From an uncultured Oscillospiraceae bacterium (GTDB taxonomy: Bacteria > Bacillota > Clostridia > Oscillospirales > Oscillospiraceae), in assembly GCA_947631395.1 (NCBI GenBank), contig CANRLF010000002.1, positions 160,977-224,976 on the forward strand: DNA of 64,000 nucleotides, written 5' to 3'. Of this stretch, positions 15,103 through 24,419 are shown piece after piece (the stretch's first letter is position 1; each line of letters begins with the position of its first letter). Below the pieces are notes generated by a model. That model saw nothing but the letters and a program-made list of their open reading frames with translations. It made no database searches and had not been told where the DNA came from. The position numbers were made by a program, and so were the translations under genes.

Positions 15103-18100
15103 TCAGAAGCCGGTCTTTGGAAGCGTAGGGTTACTTGTCAGCTTCCGTACAATGGTCACCCAGCTTGCCGTGGCGTTTTGCCAGGTCCCCTGATACTTGC
15201 CGCCCGCGTCTGCGCGATTTACGATCTTGTATCCGTCGGCGAGCGTTCCCAACACGACCACTGACAGCTTCGGACTGCTGGAGGATTGGAACCCGGACGG
15301 AACCTTGCCAAAGTCAAAGTATATGTCCGTGACCACCTCGCCGGTCTGTTTGGGCAGAGCGTTCAAATTGAACGAATAGTTATTTGTTGTCAGAAGATTA
15401 GAGGCGAGCACCTGATAATCGGCGGTGAAATTGGTCTTGTAAAGGATGCGGTAGTTGAGACGGAAGCTGTACGTTCCGGTGACCAGTGTGGCGGCGTGGA
15501 CCGCGTCTGTGGGAACACGCTCATGCCAGTAAAAGCTTTCCAAATCGACATTTGAGGTGTTCGCCACAGTGAATGTGTACCACATCTGATTTCCGGTGAG
15601 TACCTGAGCATTCCCGGTTTTTGTGAGCGTCACGCCAAGATTTGACGGTTTGTCGTAGGCGGAAAGCTTGATTATCTGCCCGGAATACCTCAGTGTCACA
15701 TCAAAAATCTGAGGGTCTATCTGCCAGTAAGCCGGCGCGGTGACTTCCACGATTTTGTATCTCCCCAGCGGCAGGGGATTGGAAGCCGCGACACCCCTGG
15801 CGTCGGAGGTTATATACTCAACCACCTTGCCGCTGTATTCCTCGGTGATTTCGTATACAGCGCCTTTCAACGGCGCTCCGGCGGGCGTACCGGTGACGGG
15901 ATTTGCCTCGGCGGCGTATTTGTAAATCTGTATCTGGCCGGTGATTGGGGTGTTCTTCCACTCAACGGTTTTACAGCCGCCGTACTCGATATATATGGTT
16001 TTTGGCTGGGTGTCCAGAATGTACCCCTCGGCGCACTCGATCTCACGGATGGTATATCTCCCGTCCGTCAGTTCTTTATCAATGTAGACATAGCCGTTGT
16101 TGTCGCTCTGATAGGTGCCGACAGGATTGCCATTGGCGTCGCTCAAAAGGAATGTAACGCCGTAAATTCCCTTGCCGGTCACGCTGTCCACCTTGTGTAT
16201 GAGGGCGCTGGAGCCCTTGGTGTTGTACACCACAACGGTCTGCGTATCTCCGGGGTTGACCTTGACCGTCTGTGTGCGGGTTCCCTCATCAACGGTATAC
16301 CCGTCCAAGGGCTTAGTTTCGGTAATGATTACCGTTCCCACCACGCCGGGGATGCGAATTTCCCCGTTGGTGTCGGTCTTGTAAAGACCCTTGCTGGAGA
16401 GATGCCCATAATCCGCGTCCACGTAGCTGCCATCAGAGTAGGTTATTTCAAATTCAACTCCCGCAAGCGGAGACTTGTCTTTTTTATCCAGCTTCAACAC
16501 CACGAGCGTCCCGGTTGCCTTATTGTAAAAGCGCAGGACATTTGGCTCACCGCTCTTGATGAGGATGGATTTGGGGGTGGTATCCAGAACGAAGCCGTCC
16601 GGGACCTTTGTCTCTCTCGCCGTGACGGTGGTGCCGGGTACCAAGTCATTGATGACAACACGCCCGTTCTCGTCGGTGATGTACTCACCGTTGCTGTTTC
16701 CCACCACCGCGCCGGACGAGTCGGTCACAAGGAAGGTGACGCCCTTTATTGGCGTGGTCGTCCCCTCTATATATTTCTCCAGAACGAGGGAAACGGTGCG
16801 GTCGTTCTCGAAAAAGAGGTCATTTCCTGTGCCCGTTGAACCGCCAGAGCCGTCGCCGGTGCTCACACTGTTGGAGCCGTTGCGGACGATGATGGTTTTT
16901 GGCGTGGTGTCCAGCACGTATCCCCTGGGGACCTTGCTCTCACGCACAACCACGGTAGTGCCGGGGACGAGGCCAGTGACAGTAACGGTGCCGTCCTCTC
17001 CCGTGACATAGCGGCCTATAAGGTTGCCGTTGCCGTCTGTCACGGTAAATTCGGTGTTGGGTACGGGCTTGTGCGTCTGAGAATCCAGCTTCGTGATGGT
17101 GAGACTGCAAAGGGGCTCATTGTACGCGACAAGGGTCTGCGTATCGTCCGGTCCGACCACGACTGTCTGTGTCTGCGTCTTGGGGTCTATAACATAACCG
17201 GGGGCCGCCTCAAGCTCCTTCGCGACGACCGTCCCGACCACTCCATAGATACGGATCTCCCCGTACTCATCGGTGGTATACAGCCCCTTGCTGGACATAT
17301 GGCCGTTGTCATAGTCCACGAAGCTGCCGTCTGCGTAAGTCAGTTGAAATTTAGCCCCATAAACCGGGAGCTTTGTCACACTGTCCTTCTTCAACAGGAC
17401 GAGCGTGCCCTTAGCCTTATTGTAAAAGCGCAGGACATTTGGCTCTCCGCTCTTGATGAGGATGGATTTTGGTGTGGCATCCAGAACGAATCCGTCCGGG
17501 ACCTTTGTCTCTCTCGCTGTGACGGTAGTTCCGGGGACCAGGCCATTGATGACAACACGCCCGTTCTCGTCGGTGATGTACTCACCGTTACTGTTTCCCA
17601 CCGCCGCGCCGGACGAATCGGTCAATAAGAATGTGACATTTTTTAAAGGCGTCGTCGTTCCCTCTATATACTTCTCCAGAACGAGGGCAGTCGTGGGGGC
17701 GTTGTAGAACCACAGCTCCTGAGTGCCGTCGGGGTTTATGACCACCGTTTGGCTTTGCCTTGCCGGGTCGATGGTGTAACCGGGGATGGTCTGCACCTCG
17801 GTGACGATGAGCGTACCGGTGACGCCGTCCAGAACGATCTGGCCGTTCTCGTCGGTGAAGTAAAGGCCATTGGAGGAAAGCTGGCCTCCCTTGTTGTCCA
17901 CAAAGGAGCCGTCCGCGTAGGTTATCTTGAACTGTACCCCCTCCAGCGGCGTCTTTCTGTCCGTACTTGAGAGCTTATGGACGATGAGGCCGCCTTCGGG
18001 CTGATCCCGGAACTCCAGCGTTACGGTGACGCCGGCCTTGACCTCCGTGGTCTGGGCCGTGTCGTCCAAAAGGTAACCGGGCTTCGCCCTCGTCTCCTTA

Positions 18101-21100
18101 ATGACGAGGGACGTGCCGGGGTCGATGCCCTCCACAAGAAAGCAGCCGGAGCTGTCGGTCACATACTTGCCGTTGGCGTTGCCGACGACCGTACCCTTGC
18201 TGGTGGTCACTAAAAATTCAACGTCAGAAAGAGGCGAGCCGTCGCTGGCAGATACCTTCCTTACCAAGACGGAGCCCTTGGGGCTGTTGTTGAAGTAGAG
18301 GGTGACAACGTCCTGGTCCTTGCCGGAGATGTAGAAGGACTGAGGGGCGGAGTCGATGACGTGGTCCCCATCGCTCTCCACCTCCTCGCAGATGTAGTAC
18401 CCGGCCTTCAGCCCGGTGACGGTGAAGGAGCCGTTGGCACCCGTCTTGTATCGACCAATGACCGTGCCGCCTGTGCCGGACACATCGCCGCCCAGGTAGC
18501 GAAGCTCAAAGAGGCAGCCCTCAATGGCAGCCTTACTGATGGAATCATACTTGTACGCCACCAATGCGGACAGGGGTACATTTTGGAAAAGGAAGGTGTG
18601 TCCCTTCCCAGCGGGGATGAACGCCTCCTGGGTGTCGCTCCCCTTGAAGGCAAAGCCGTGAGGCGGCTCCAGCTCCTTTACCCGGAACCATCCATCCCGC
18701 AGGCCATTGGCGGGGCCGTCAAGAACGATGCGCCCGTTCTCGTCTGTGGTGAAAACGCCCAAGTCATTGTACTCGCCCGTCTCCGTATCGTTGGAGGCGT
18801 ACCAGACCTGGAAACGCACATTGGAAAGCCGCTCATGGGTTATAGAATTTTCCTTGATGATCTCGATAGAGGGCCTCTTATGGTTCTCAAAATACACGTC
18901 CCGGTCTCTATTGGGGTAGAGCGTCACCAGCTGGCTCTCCGCGTCCAGAAGGTAGGGCGCGGGGACGGACTTCTCAACGATCTCGTATATCCCCGGCAGA
19001 AGATTCTCCACTGTGGCCGTGCCGTCGGGGCCGGTGGTGACCTCCTGGACGCTGTGACCGTCAGCGCCGCGGACAAGAAAAACGGTTCCGGGAACCACAT
19101 CGCCGGTGTCCGCGTCGATCTTGTGGACAGTGAGATTTGACCTGCGCTGGTTTTCCAGAACGATGGTACTGGTCTTACCGGGGAACAGCTCGATGTGGTG
19201 CTCCCGTGTATCCAGAATGTGCTCACTGTCCGTCGCCGTCTCAACAAGGGAGTAGACGCCGGGCTCAAGTCCCTCCCATGTGATGGTGCCGTCAGGCCCG
19301 GTGGTGCGGTCGAGGTAATGGGTGCCGTCCTGCACCTTGGCCAATCTGAAAGCGACACCCTCAAGCGGCGAACCATCAGAGCTGGTCTTTACGAGCTTGA
19401 GGCTGGGTAGCTTGGAGTTTGTGAAAACGAACTCCGCCTTCTCATTACCGTCAAGCTGGACGATGCGCTGGGCGTTGTCTATGACATAGCCGGGACACTC
19501 AAGCTCCGTAATGACGTAAGCTCCGGGGGATAGCTTGCTTAAATCTATGGTCCCGTCGTCCCCAGTGGTAAACTCCTGGGGGCCAAAGTCCCCGTCCACA
19601 GATTTTATGCTGAATTTGGCGTTGGGAATAGTCTTGGTGAGGTCGGCGCTGTCCACCTTCACAAGATGAATGCCGGGCTTGCGATCGTTAAAGAAAACGA
19701 GCCGCGCCACGCCGCCGCCCTCCTTGAGTTCCACCTGCTGGGGGCTGGTGTCCAGGATGTGGTCGTCGTCGCTGTTGACCTCCTGCACCTGGTACGTCCC
19801 CGGCTGGAGGTTGTCAAGGTAAATCTGGCCATTGGCGTCGGTGTAGAAATCCCCGACAAGCTCCGTATCCCTCCATATACGGAAGGTAACCCCGGCAAGC
19901 CCGGTCCCGGTAGTCCTGTCAACCTTCTCTACGCGCAATCCGGGCAGCTTGTGGTTGACCGCCGTGACGGTGACGGTGCCGCCGCCCTGGATAGTGGCCT
20001 GATCCACATGGGCAATGACGGGCCAGGTGAGCTTGTTGTAGCCCTCGGCGGGAGCGACCTCCACAAAGGAGTAAAGCCCCTCGGTGACGGCGGCGACGGT
20101 TATAGTGCCCTGGGCATCCGTGGCCTCGCTCCCGATGAGCTGACCGTCACAGAAGATATTGAATACGACGCCCGCGATAGGCCGTCCGCTCTCGTCCTGC
20201 TTTTTGAGCTGGACCTTGACCTTGGCGTCATTTTCAAAGACGAGGGCCACGTCATGCACCCCGTCCCACTCAAACGTCTGCCGGACCTTATTGGGGTCAG
20301 GACTCAGAGTGTACCCCTCCGGGGGCGTGACTTCGGTAGCAACGTAACTGCCGTTTTCGAGGTTGTCCCAAGGAAACTCCGAAAGATAGCCGTCCTCGTC
20401 GGTGGTGTAGGTGCCGACAAAGTTATTGTCCACGCCCTCGACCTTGATAACGGACCCGGCAAGGCCAGTGGTGGGGCTGTCCGCGTCCACCTTGCGGATA
20501 CTGCCGCTGGCGGGTTCGGGAGGGGGATCGTCGGGGTCCTCAGAGTCCGTGAAGGTCACGGTCACGGTGTTGTTCTCCCCGTCAGGCAGGACGGCGTACT
20601 GAGGGCCGGGGTCGTCGATGGTATAACCGGCCGGGGCGTCCACCTCGGTGACGGTATACGTGCCGGGTTCCATATTCGTCAGTACGGCGGTGCCGTCAGC
20701 ACCGGTGCACACATCGCGGTTTACATCTCCGCTCTGGGACTGAACACTGAAGTGAGCTCCAGCCAGCCCCTGCTGTGGGTCGGCGGCGTCCGTTTTCCTG
20801 ATCTTGAGTGTGTACGAATTTTCTGTCGCCTCATGAGGCACACCGACGATAACCGACTGTATGGAATCGGCGGGATACTGATCATTGCCTTTGCCGGTGA
20901 AGGAGTACTTGTAGAGATCCCAGTCGCCCCAAACCTCCGTGCCCTGAGTCAGAATGGTCTGGATCCAGTTCCGAAATGATACGCCGCCGTATTCGTCGTC
21001 AATGGAGGTGTAATCCTTGTTGTCCAGAATATTAAAGACGTACATCATCTCCTCGGCGCAGTCCTCAACGGGATTATTGAGGGTCCCTTCCGAGTAGCGC

Positions 21101-21546
21101 CAGATGATGGCCTGGACGATGGCGTTCATGTACCATGTGACGTAGGAACTCCAGTTTGCTTCCAAACCCATGGATTTGGCCTTGTCCGTGTATATCTTCA
21201 GAGAGTTACTGTAAAAGAAACCGGCGAAGACCTTCACGGTAGGATCAGTGACCGGGGTCGGCTTGCCCCAAGTCTGGCCTACAAGTGTCTTGCTCATCTT
21301 GGAGCCGTGGTCGGCGCAGAAGCCCGTGATCGTCCGGCCATCGGCGCTGAAATACATCTCATGCATCATGCAAGAGCCCAGCTTTGCGGAGTGATAGTTC
21401 TCGGATTTTCCGAAGCTCTCAAGCTCTATGGTATCGTCCGCCGCCGAGACATTGCTGACCGGTATGAGGCCAACAACGCAAAGGACCGCCAGCAAAAGAG
21501 CGGCGGCCCGTTTGAGGAAACGCTTATTGACTTTTTTCAATTCCAT
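15103..21546 (-). CDS. Giant thioester/CnaB-repeat surface adhesin (SpaA-type) with terminal LPKTG
   Basis: The 2,147-residue protein has a signal peptide (cleavage near Ala35) and a thioester domain. Cys77 (GFCADHG) and Gln145 (IVQAIIWR) could form the internal Cys-Gln bond that attaches to host surfaces. About 18 CnaB-like domains of 90-105 residues follow (about 240-1950). Most keep the strand-A Lys, the ETxxPxGY Glu and a terminal FxN, as needed for isopeptide bonds. A DUF11-like domain ends in LPKTGF directly before the stop, with no membrane helix or basic tail. ATG 21546 follows AAAGGAG. The sortase, CAP and anchor genes upstream make one surface module. Confidence 0.88.
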   Translation of the reverse strand: MELKKVNKRFLKRAAALLLAVLCVVGLIPVSNVSAADDTIELESFGKSENYHSAKLGSCMMHEMYFSADGRTITGFCADHGSKMSKTLVGQTWGKPTPVTDPTVKVFAGFFYSNSLKIYTDKAKSMGLEANWSSYVTWYMNAIVQAIIWRYSEGTLNNPVEDCAEEMMYVFNILDNKDYTSIDDEYGGVSFRNWIQTILTQGTEVWGDWDLYKYSFTGKGNDQYPADSIQSVIVGVPHEATENSYTLKIRKTDAADPQQGLAGAHFSVQSQSGDVNRDVCTGADGTAVLTNMEPGTYTVTEVDAPAGYTIDDPGPQYAVLPDGENNTVTVTFTDSEDPDDPPPEPASGSIRKVDADSPTTGLAGSVIKVEGVDNNFVGTYTTDEDGYLSEFPWDNLENGSYVATEVTPPEGYTLSPDPNKVRQTFEWDGVHDVALVFENDAKVKVQLKKQDESGRPIAGVVFNIFCDGQLIGSEATDAQGTITVAAVTEGLYSFVEVAPAEGYNKLTWPVIAHVDQATIQGGGTVTVTAVNHKLPGLRVEKVDRTTGTGLAGVTFRIWRDTELVGDFYTDANGQIYLDNLQPGTYQVQEVNSDDDHILDTSPQQVELKEGGGVARLVFFNDRKPGIHLVKVDSADLTKTIPNAKFSIKSVDGDFGPQEFTTGDDGTIDLSKLSPGAYVITELECPGYVIDNAQRIVQLDGNEKAEFVFTNSKLPSLKLVKTSSDGSPLEGVAFRLAKVQDGTHYLDRTTGPDGTITWEGLEPGVYSLVETATDSEHILDTREHHIELFPGKTSTIVLENQRRSNLTVHKIDADTGDVVPGTVFLVRGADGHSVQEVTTGPDGTATVENLLPGIYEIVEKSVPAPYLLDAESQLVTLYPNRDRDVYFENHKRPSIEIIKENSITHERLSNVRFQVWYASNDTETGEYNDLGVFTTDENGRIVLDGPANGLRDGWFRVKELEPPHGFAFKGSDTQEAFIPAGKGHTFLFQNVPLSALVAYKYDSISKAAIEGCLFELRYLGGDVSGTGGTVIGRYKTGANGSFTVTGLKAGYYICEEVESDGDHVIDSAPQSFYISGKDQDVVTLYFNNSPKGSVLVRKVSASDGSPLSDVEFLVTTSKGTVVGNANGKYVTDSSGCFLVEGIDPGTSLVIKETRAKPGYLLDDTAQTTEVKAGVTVTLEFRDQPEGGLIVHKLSSTDRKTPLEGVQFKITYADGSFVDNKGGQLSSNGLYFTDENGQIVLDGVTGTLIVTEVQTIPGYTIDPARQSQTVVINPDGTQELWFYNAPTTALVLEKYIEGTTTPLKNVTFLLTDSSGAAVGNSNGEYITDENGRVVINGLVPGTTVTARETKVPDGFVLDATPKSILIKSGEPNVLRFYNKAKGTLVLLKKDSVTKLPVYGAKFQLTYADGSFVDYDNGHMSSKGLYTTDEYGEIRIYGVVGTVVAKELEAAPGYVIDPKTQTQTVVVGPDDTQTLVAYNEPLCSLTITKLDSQTHKPVPNTEFTVTDGNGNLIGRYVTGEDGTVTVTGLVPGTTVVVRESKVPRGYVLDTTPKTIIVRNGSNSVSTGDGSGGSTGTGNDLFFENDRTVSLVLEKYIEGTTTPIKGVTFLVTDSSGAVVGNSNGEYITDENGRVVINDLVPGTTVTARETKVPDGFVLDTTPKSILIKSGEPNVLRFYNKATGTLVVLKLDKKDKSPLAGVEFEITYSDGSYVDADYGHLSSKGLYKTDTNGEIRIPGVVGTVIITETKPLDGYTVDEGTRTQTVKVNPGDTQTVVVYNTKGSSALIHKVDSVTGKGIYGVTFLLSDANGNPVGTYQSDNNGYVYIDKELTDGRYTIREIECAEGYILDTQPKTIYIEYGGCKTVEWKNTPITGQIQIYKYAAEANPVTGTPAGAPLKGAVYEITEEYSGKVVEYITSDARGVAASNPLPLGRYKIVEVTAPAYWQIDPQIFDVTLRYSGQIIKLSAYDKPSNLGVTLTKTGNAQVLTGNQMWYTFTVANTSNVDLESFYWHERVPTDAVHAATLVTGTYSFRLNYRILYKTNFTADYQVLASNLLTTNNYSFNLNALPKQTGEVVTDIYFDFGKVPSGFQSSSSPKLSVVVLGTLADGYKIVNRADAGGKYQGTWQNATASWVTIVRKLTSNPTLPKTGF
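16517..16790. repeat. Recently duplicated CnaB repeat, copy 1
   Basis: This 274-bp stretch of the adhesin gene is nearly identical to 17414-17687, 897 bp away. It encodes the domain starting LVLEKYIEGTTTPIKGVTF. The similarity extends more weakly across the neighbouring domains, so a block of about three domains was probably duplicated. Confidence 0.8.
17414..17687. repeat. Recently duplicated CnaB repeat, copy 2
   Basis: Partner of 16517-16790; it encodes the domain starting LVLEKYIEGTTTPLKNVTF. The few differences are mostly single bases. Confidence 0.8.
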
Positions 21547-21576
21547 GATCTCCTTTCCAAAATTGCCAAAGAGATA

Positions 21577-21598
21577 AGCCCTCCGTTGCCGGAGGGCT
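21577..21598 (-). terminator. Hairpin between the CAP and adhesin genes
   Basis: AGCCCTCCG and CGGAGGGCT form a 9-bp stem in the 70-bp gap. The minus-strand tail TTATCTCTTTGG is only partly T-rich, so it is a weak terminator or an RNA processing site that could lower adhesin expression. Confidence 0.5.
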
Positions 21599-21616
21599 CT
21601 CATTACATATATTCAG

Positions 21617-22315
21617 TTACTCACCGTAGGGGTTATACGCGCTCGTATCTCCGACCAGCATGTAGCAGTATACTCTGCCGTTCTCTATGACTACGCCCAC
21701 ACCGATGTCTTCACATGACGGGTCGATCATCGTCGCGTAGTGGCCCTTGGAGTTCACCCAATTGCTGATCGCGTGTGTGGAGATATACGCAGCGTCTGTA
21801 CCGTTGAACACGGTGAGGTTCGCGCTAAATCCGTGGGGATAACCGTAGGAGAGCGCGGTCAGGCACTCATACTTAGCGTCGTGCTTTGTAAAGCCCTTCC
21901 CGGCACAGTCCTGAGCGGCATCCATGAGGGCATCGTTGACGGCGAGGACCGGAGCGCCCACCTTTTTCCGCTCCTCATTGGCAAGCCGGACAATTTCAAG
22001 CCGAATGGCCATGTTCTCGTCCAGCTCGTCCACCTCCGGCGCAACGCCGGTGTAGGGCTTATCCGACTCGATCTGTACCGTCCGATCCTCATCAACCCAA
22101 TAGACATTGAAGCCGACGGCCCGCCCCACGTCCCGTAGCATGACGTAATTGTTCCCGCCGATGAGATATGCCGGGAGCTCAACCTCTGCTCCGTCCACGA
22201 AGAAATGATTTGTGCTGGCTTCGGCAGTAAGGGCGGCGACGGCATTTGGCAGGCCGATAACGGTGCCAAGCAGAATACCGACAGCAATCAGAGAAACTTC
22301 CTTTATTCTTCTCAT
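21617..22315 (-). CDS. Secreted CAP-domain protein with copper-amine-oxidase N-like segment
   Basis: The 232-residue protein has a signal peptide (MRRIKEVSLIAVGILLGTVI). Next is a segment typical of copper amine oxidase N-like domains (ELPAYLIGGNNYVMLRDVGRA), common in clostridial surface proteins. A CAP/SCP domain follows: RLANEERKKVGAPVLAVNDALMDAAQ, then NSKGHYATMIDP and an ending IGVGVV. ATG 22315 follows GGAGGGG. It lies between the sortase and the adhesin and is probably exported with them. CAP proteins of bacteria are poorly understood; no enzymatic role is claimed. Confidence 0.85.
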   Translation of the reverse strand: MRRIKEVSLIAVGILLGTVIGLPNAVAALTAEASTNHFFVDGAEVELPAYLIGGNNYVMLRDVGRAVGFNVYWVDEDRTVQIESDKPYTGVAPEVDELDENMAIRLEIVRLANEERKKVGAPVLAVNDALMDAAQDCAGKGFTKHDAKYECLTALSYGYPHGFSANLTVFNGTDAAYISTHAISNWVNSKGHYATMIDPSCEDIGVGVVIENGRVYCYMLVGDTSAYNPYGE

Positions 22316-22389
22316 TATTACCCCTCCTCGTATTTGTTTGATGCTATTATTTATTATACGGGGAACAGGAGGGTTTTTCAACAGCGGAA

Positions 22390-23184
22390 TCAGGTCGTTT
22401 CGACGCCCTGGACGCAAACGCGGGATTCGGGATGATCGGCAAGACAGGTCGTGATGGTAATGCGGTTGTCCGTTGTAGCCTGAAGGTAAGACCAATCATC
22501 GTTGGAGATCACACCGACAAAGACGACTTTATAAGTACGGGTGCCGTAGATCGTGGTATATGAAATGAGATCTCCGGCCTCCAGATCCTTAACAGACCCG
22601 ATAACGAATTTAGCGCCGCGGTTATGGCCGCAGACGCCAACATTGCCGTCCCAGCCGGAGGTGGAGCTGTAGTGACCTAAGCCCTTTGCCATGCTGGCTG
22701 TCGTCTCGCCTTCCCAGACCTTCATTGTGATCTTCAAGGATGGGATGCTGACCGTACCGATGCTTCCGTCGCTATACTCCATACCGGATACGGAGGTATA
22801 GCGGGGCTGCCTTGGTTCAGAGCTGTAATCGGTGCCGGAGATCTGGTCGTTTGGCAGATAGGGCTCGTCGGATGGTTCCGCTGTGATCCCATAGCTTCCG
22901 CCGCCGCCTGACACCAACGACTGCAAGCCGGGCAAAAGAGCCCGTTCCATCATTCCGGCCTGCGTAGAGCTGAAGCTTCCGTACTTGAGCTCCGGAATCA
23001 TATAATCTATCACATTTGGGCCGCCGTAGTTATACTCCGCGCCGTAGATGTCCTCGTAGACGGTCGGCTCATAATAATCCGTCTCATCCGAGGATACAAA
23101 TTCGTAATCAGCCGCATAGCAGCTGGCCGCCAATGCCGATACCATGACCGCGATAATCAGAAAGGTAAAAAATGTTTTACGCAT
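22390..23184 (-). CDS. Sortase (class D-like)
   Basis: The 264-residue protein has an N-terminal signal or anchor helix, a long low-complexity linker, and a C-terminal sortase domain. His187 (GVCGHNRG), Cys247 (ITTCLADHPESR) and Arg255 form the catalytic set. Sortases cut LPxTG-type motifs between Thr and Gly and join the protein to the cell wall. The adhesin two genes downstream ends in LPKTG and is the obvious substrate. ATG 23184 follows AAGGAGG. The single N-terminal membrane helix fits class D better than class A; the class call is tentative. Confidence 0.9.
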   Translation of the reverse strand: MRKTFFTFLIIAVMVSALAASCYAADYEFVSSDETDYYEPTVYEDIYGAEYNYGGPNVIDYMIPELKYGSFSSTQAGMMERALLPGLQSLVSGGGGSYGITAEPSDEPYLPNDQISGTDYSSEPRQPRYTSVSGMEYSDGSIGTVSIPSLKITMKVWEGETTASMAKGLGHYSSTSGWDGNVGVCGHNRGAKFVIGSVKDLEAGDLISYTTIYGTRTYKVVFVGVISNDDWSYLQATTDNRITITTCLADHPESRVCVQGVETT

Positions 23185-23193
23185 TTGTCCTCC

Positions 23194-24408
23194 TTATGTA
23201 TTAGGCTGTAAGGCCTCTATATGGAAAGTGTGCCAGTCCTCGCTGACATCAGTGGGGACCTTATAGTAGTAAACTCCGGCCTTGCAAATGATTTTCAGAT
23301 TTTTGCCTGCCAGAGCCCGGACAGCGGATTTCTTGAGCTCGATCGCAACGATGTCGGTGGGGTAGGGGTCGGTGTCCTTCAGACTGATTTTTCTCACCTT
23401 GGAGTCGACCCTGAACTTGTCAATGAGACGGTAATCGCCATCCTCATCATCGGGAATATACACATAGACATTTTTAATGTTTTTATAAAGGAGAAAACCG
23501 CCTAAGCCAAGAATGATCATCCCGGCCAACGTAAGGCCGATCATCAGTGGGTTGCCACTACCGGATGGTCCCGGCTCAGTTATCTGTCCCGGAGTTACGG
23601 CGGCGTCAGGCTCGGAAGGGGAAGCGACCGGGTCAGTTTGGGGTTTCGTATCCGCGTTCGGCTCCGTTTCCGGTTCAGTGGGAGTGATCTCCTCGCCGGC
23701 GTAAACCACGGTGTAGATAACGCTCTCGACACCTTCGGCTACGACCTTCCCCTTATATTCCGCGGTCGAGACATACCCGTTGGCGGACTTGTAGCTGTAT
23801 GTTGTCGAGTAGGAAGCCACGGCCTTATAAGTGCAGGGCATAAGGGTATCGCCGACCAAATCTGTGCCGGTTATCTGCCAATCTACGTTTTTGAGGGAGA
23901 GAGTCCTTCCATCCTTGACGGTCGTGGAGGGGATATATGACATGTCGTTGCTGTCCAGATTGTCGATGGTTTTTGTCGCCGTGGCCGTGGCGGACTTGGT
24001 GGTGTACCCGGAGACCTCTGTTTTGATCGTCGTGTGGTCAAGCGCGAGCACACCTTTAAATTTGCCGTCGTCATACTCAACGGTAGGTTCGAGCGCCGCC
24101 AGTACGTCGCTGAGGTCCTTTGACTTCGTTTCGACCGTGACTGTTTGGGATATCTCTTTTTCTTCCCGGTAGGGCTTGTCCTCCTTGGTGGTATATGCCC
24201 AGGTGTAATGGAAGCCCTCATAGTCAAAAGGCTCGCCTTCCAGTATGTCAGGATCGGCGTCCGGCGGCAGGACATATGTTTTGACTATGCGCTGCTGGCC
24301 GTTCAGGCTTTCCACCACCAGGTCGTCGGGGACCGAGCCGGCCAGAGCGCCAGTTGCCAGGGCAAAGGCCAAAAGCGCCGATACCGCCGTGCATCTGAGA
24401 ATTTTCAT
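23194..24408 (-). CDS. Secreted, membrane-anchored ICE protein, function unknown
   Basis: The 404-residue protein has a signal peptide (to about Ala23) and a large beta-rich extracellular region. A Pro/Glu/Thr linker (TPTEPETEPNADTKPQ) is followed by a membrane helix (LMIGLTLAGMIILGLGGFLL, about 287-306) and a cytoplasmic C-terminal domain. ATG 24408 follows AAAGGAG. It lies 9 bp upstream of the sortase gene. Similar proteins sit next to sortase and SpaA-like genes in other CTn-type ICEs. It could help display or assemble the adhesin; that is inference from position. Confidence 0.75.
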   Translation of the reverse strand: MKILRCTAVSALLAFALATGALAGSVPDDLVVESLNGQQRIVKTYVLPPDADPDILEGEPFDYEGFHYTWAYTTKEDKPYREEKEISQTVTVETKSKDLSDVLAALEPTVEYDDGKFKGVLALDHTTIKTEVSGYTTKSATATATKTIDNLDSNDMSYIPSTTVKDGRTLSLKNVDWQITGTDLVGDTLMPCTYKAVASYSTTYSYKSANGYVSTAEYKGKVVAEGVESVIYTVVYAGEEITPTEPETEPNADTKPQTDPVASPSEPDAAVTPGQITEPGPSGSGNPLMIGLTLAGMIILGLGGFLLYKNIKNVYVYIPDDEDGDYRLIDKFRVDSKVRKISLKDTDPYPTDIVAIELKKSAVRALAGKNLKIICKAGVYYYKVPTDVSEDWHTFHIEALQPNT

Positions 24409-24419
24409 AAGCGTCTCCT

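Noticed and set aside
16517..17687. Adhesin repeats as a possible CRISPR or DNA-level array
   Set aside because: The repeats are in frame, about one domain long and encode CnaB domains; no spacer pattern exists.
15135..21500. Many long plus-strand frames opposite the adhesin gene
   Set aside because: They are antisense shadows of a repetitive GC-rich gene, without ribosome sites or recognisable domains.
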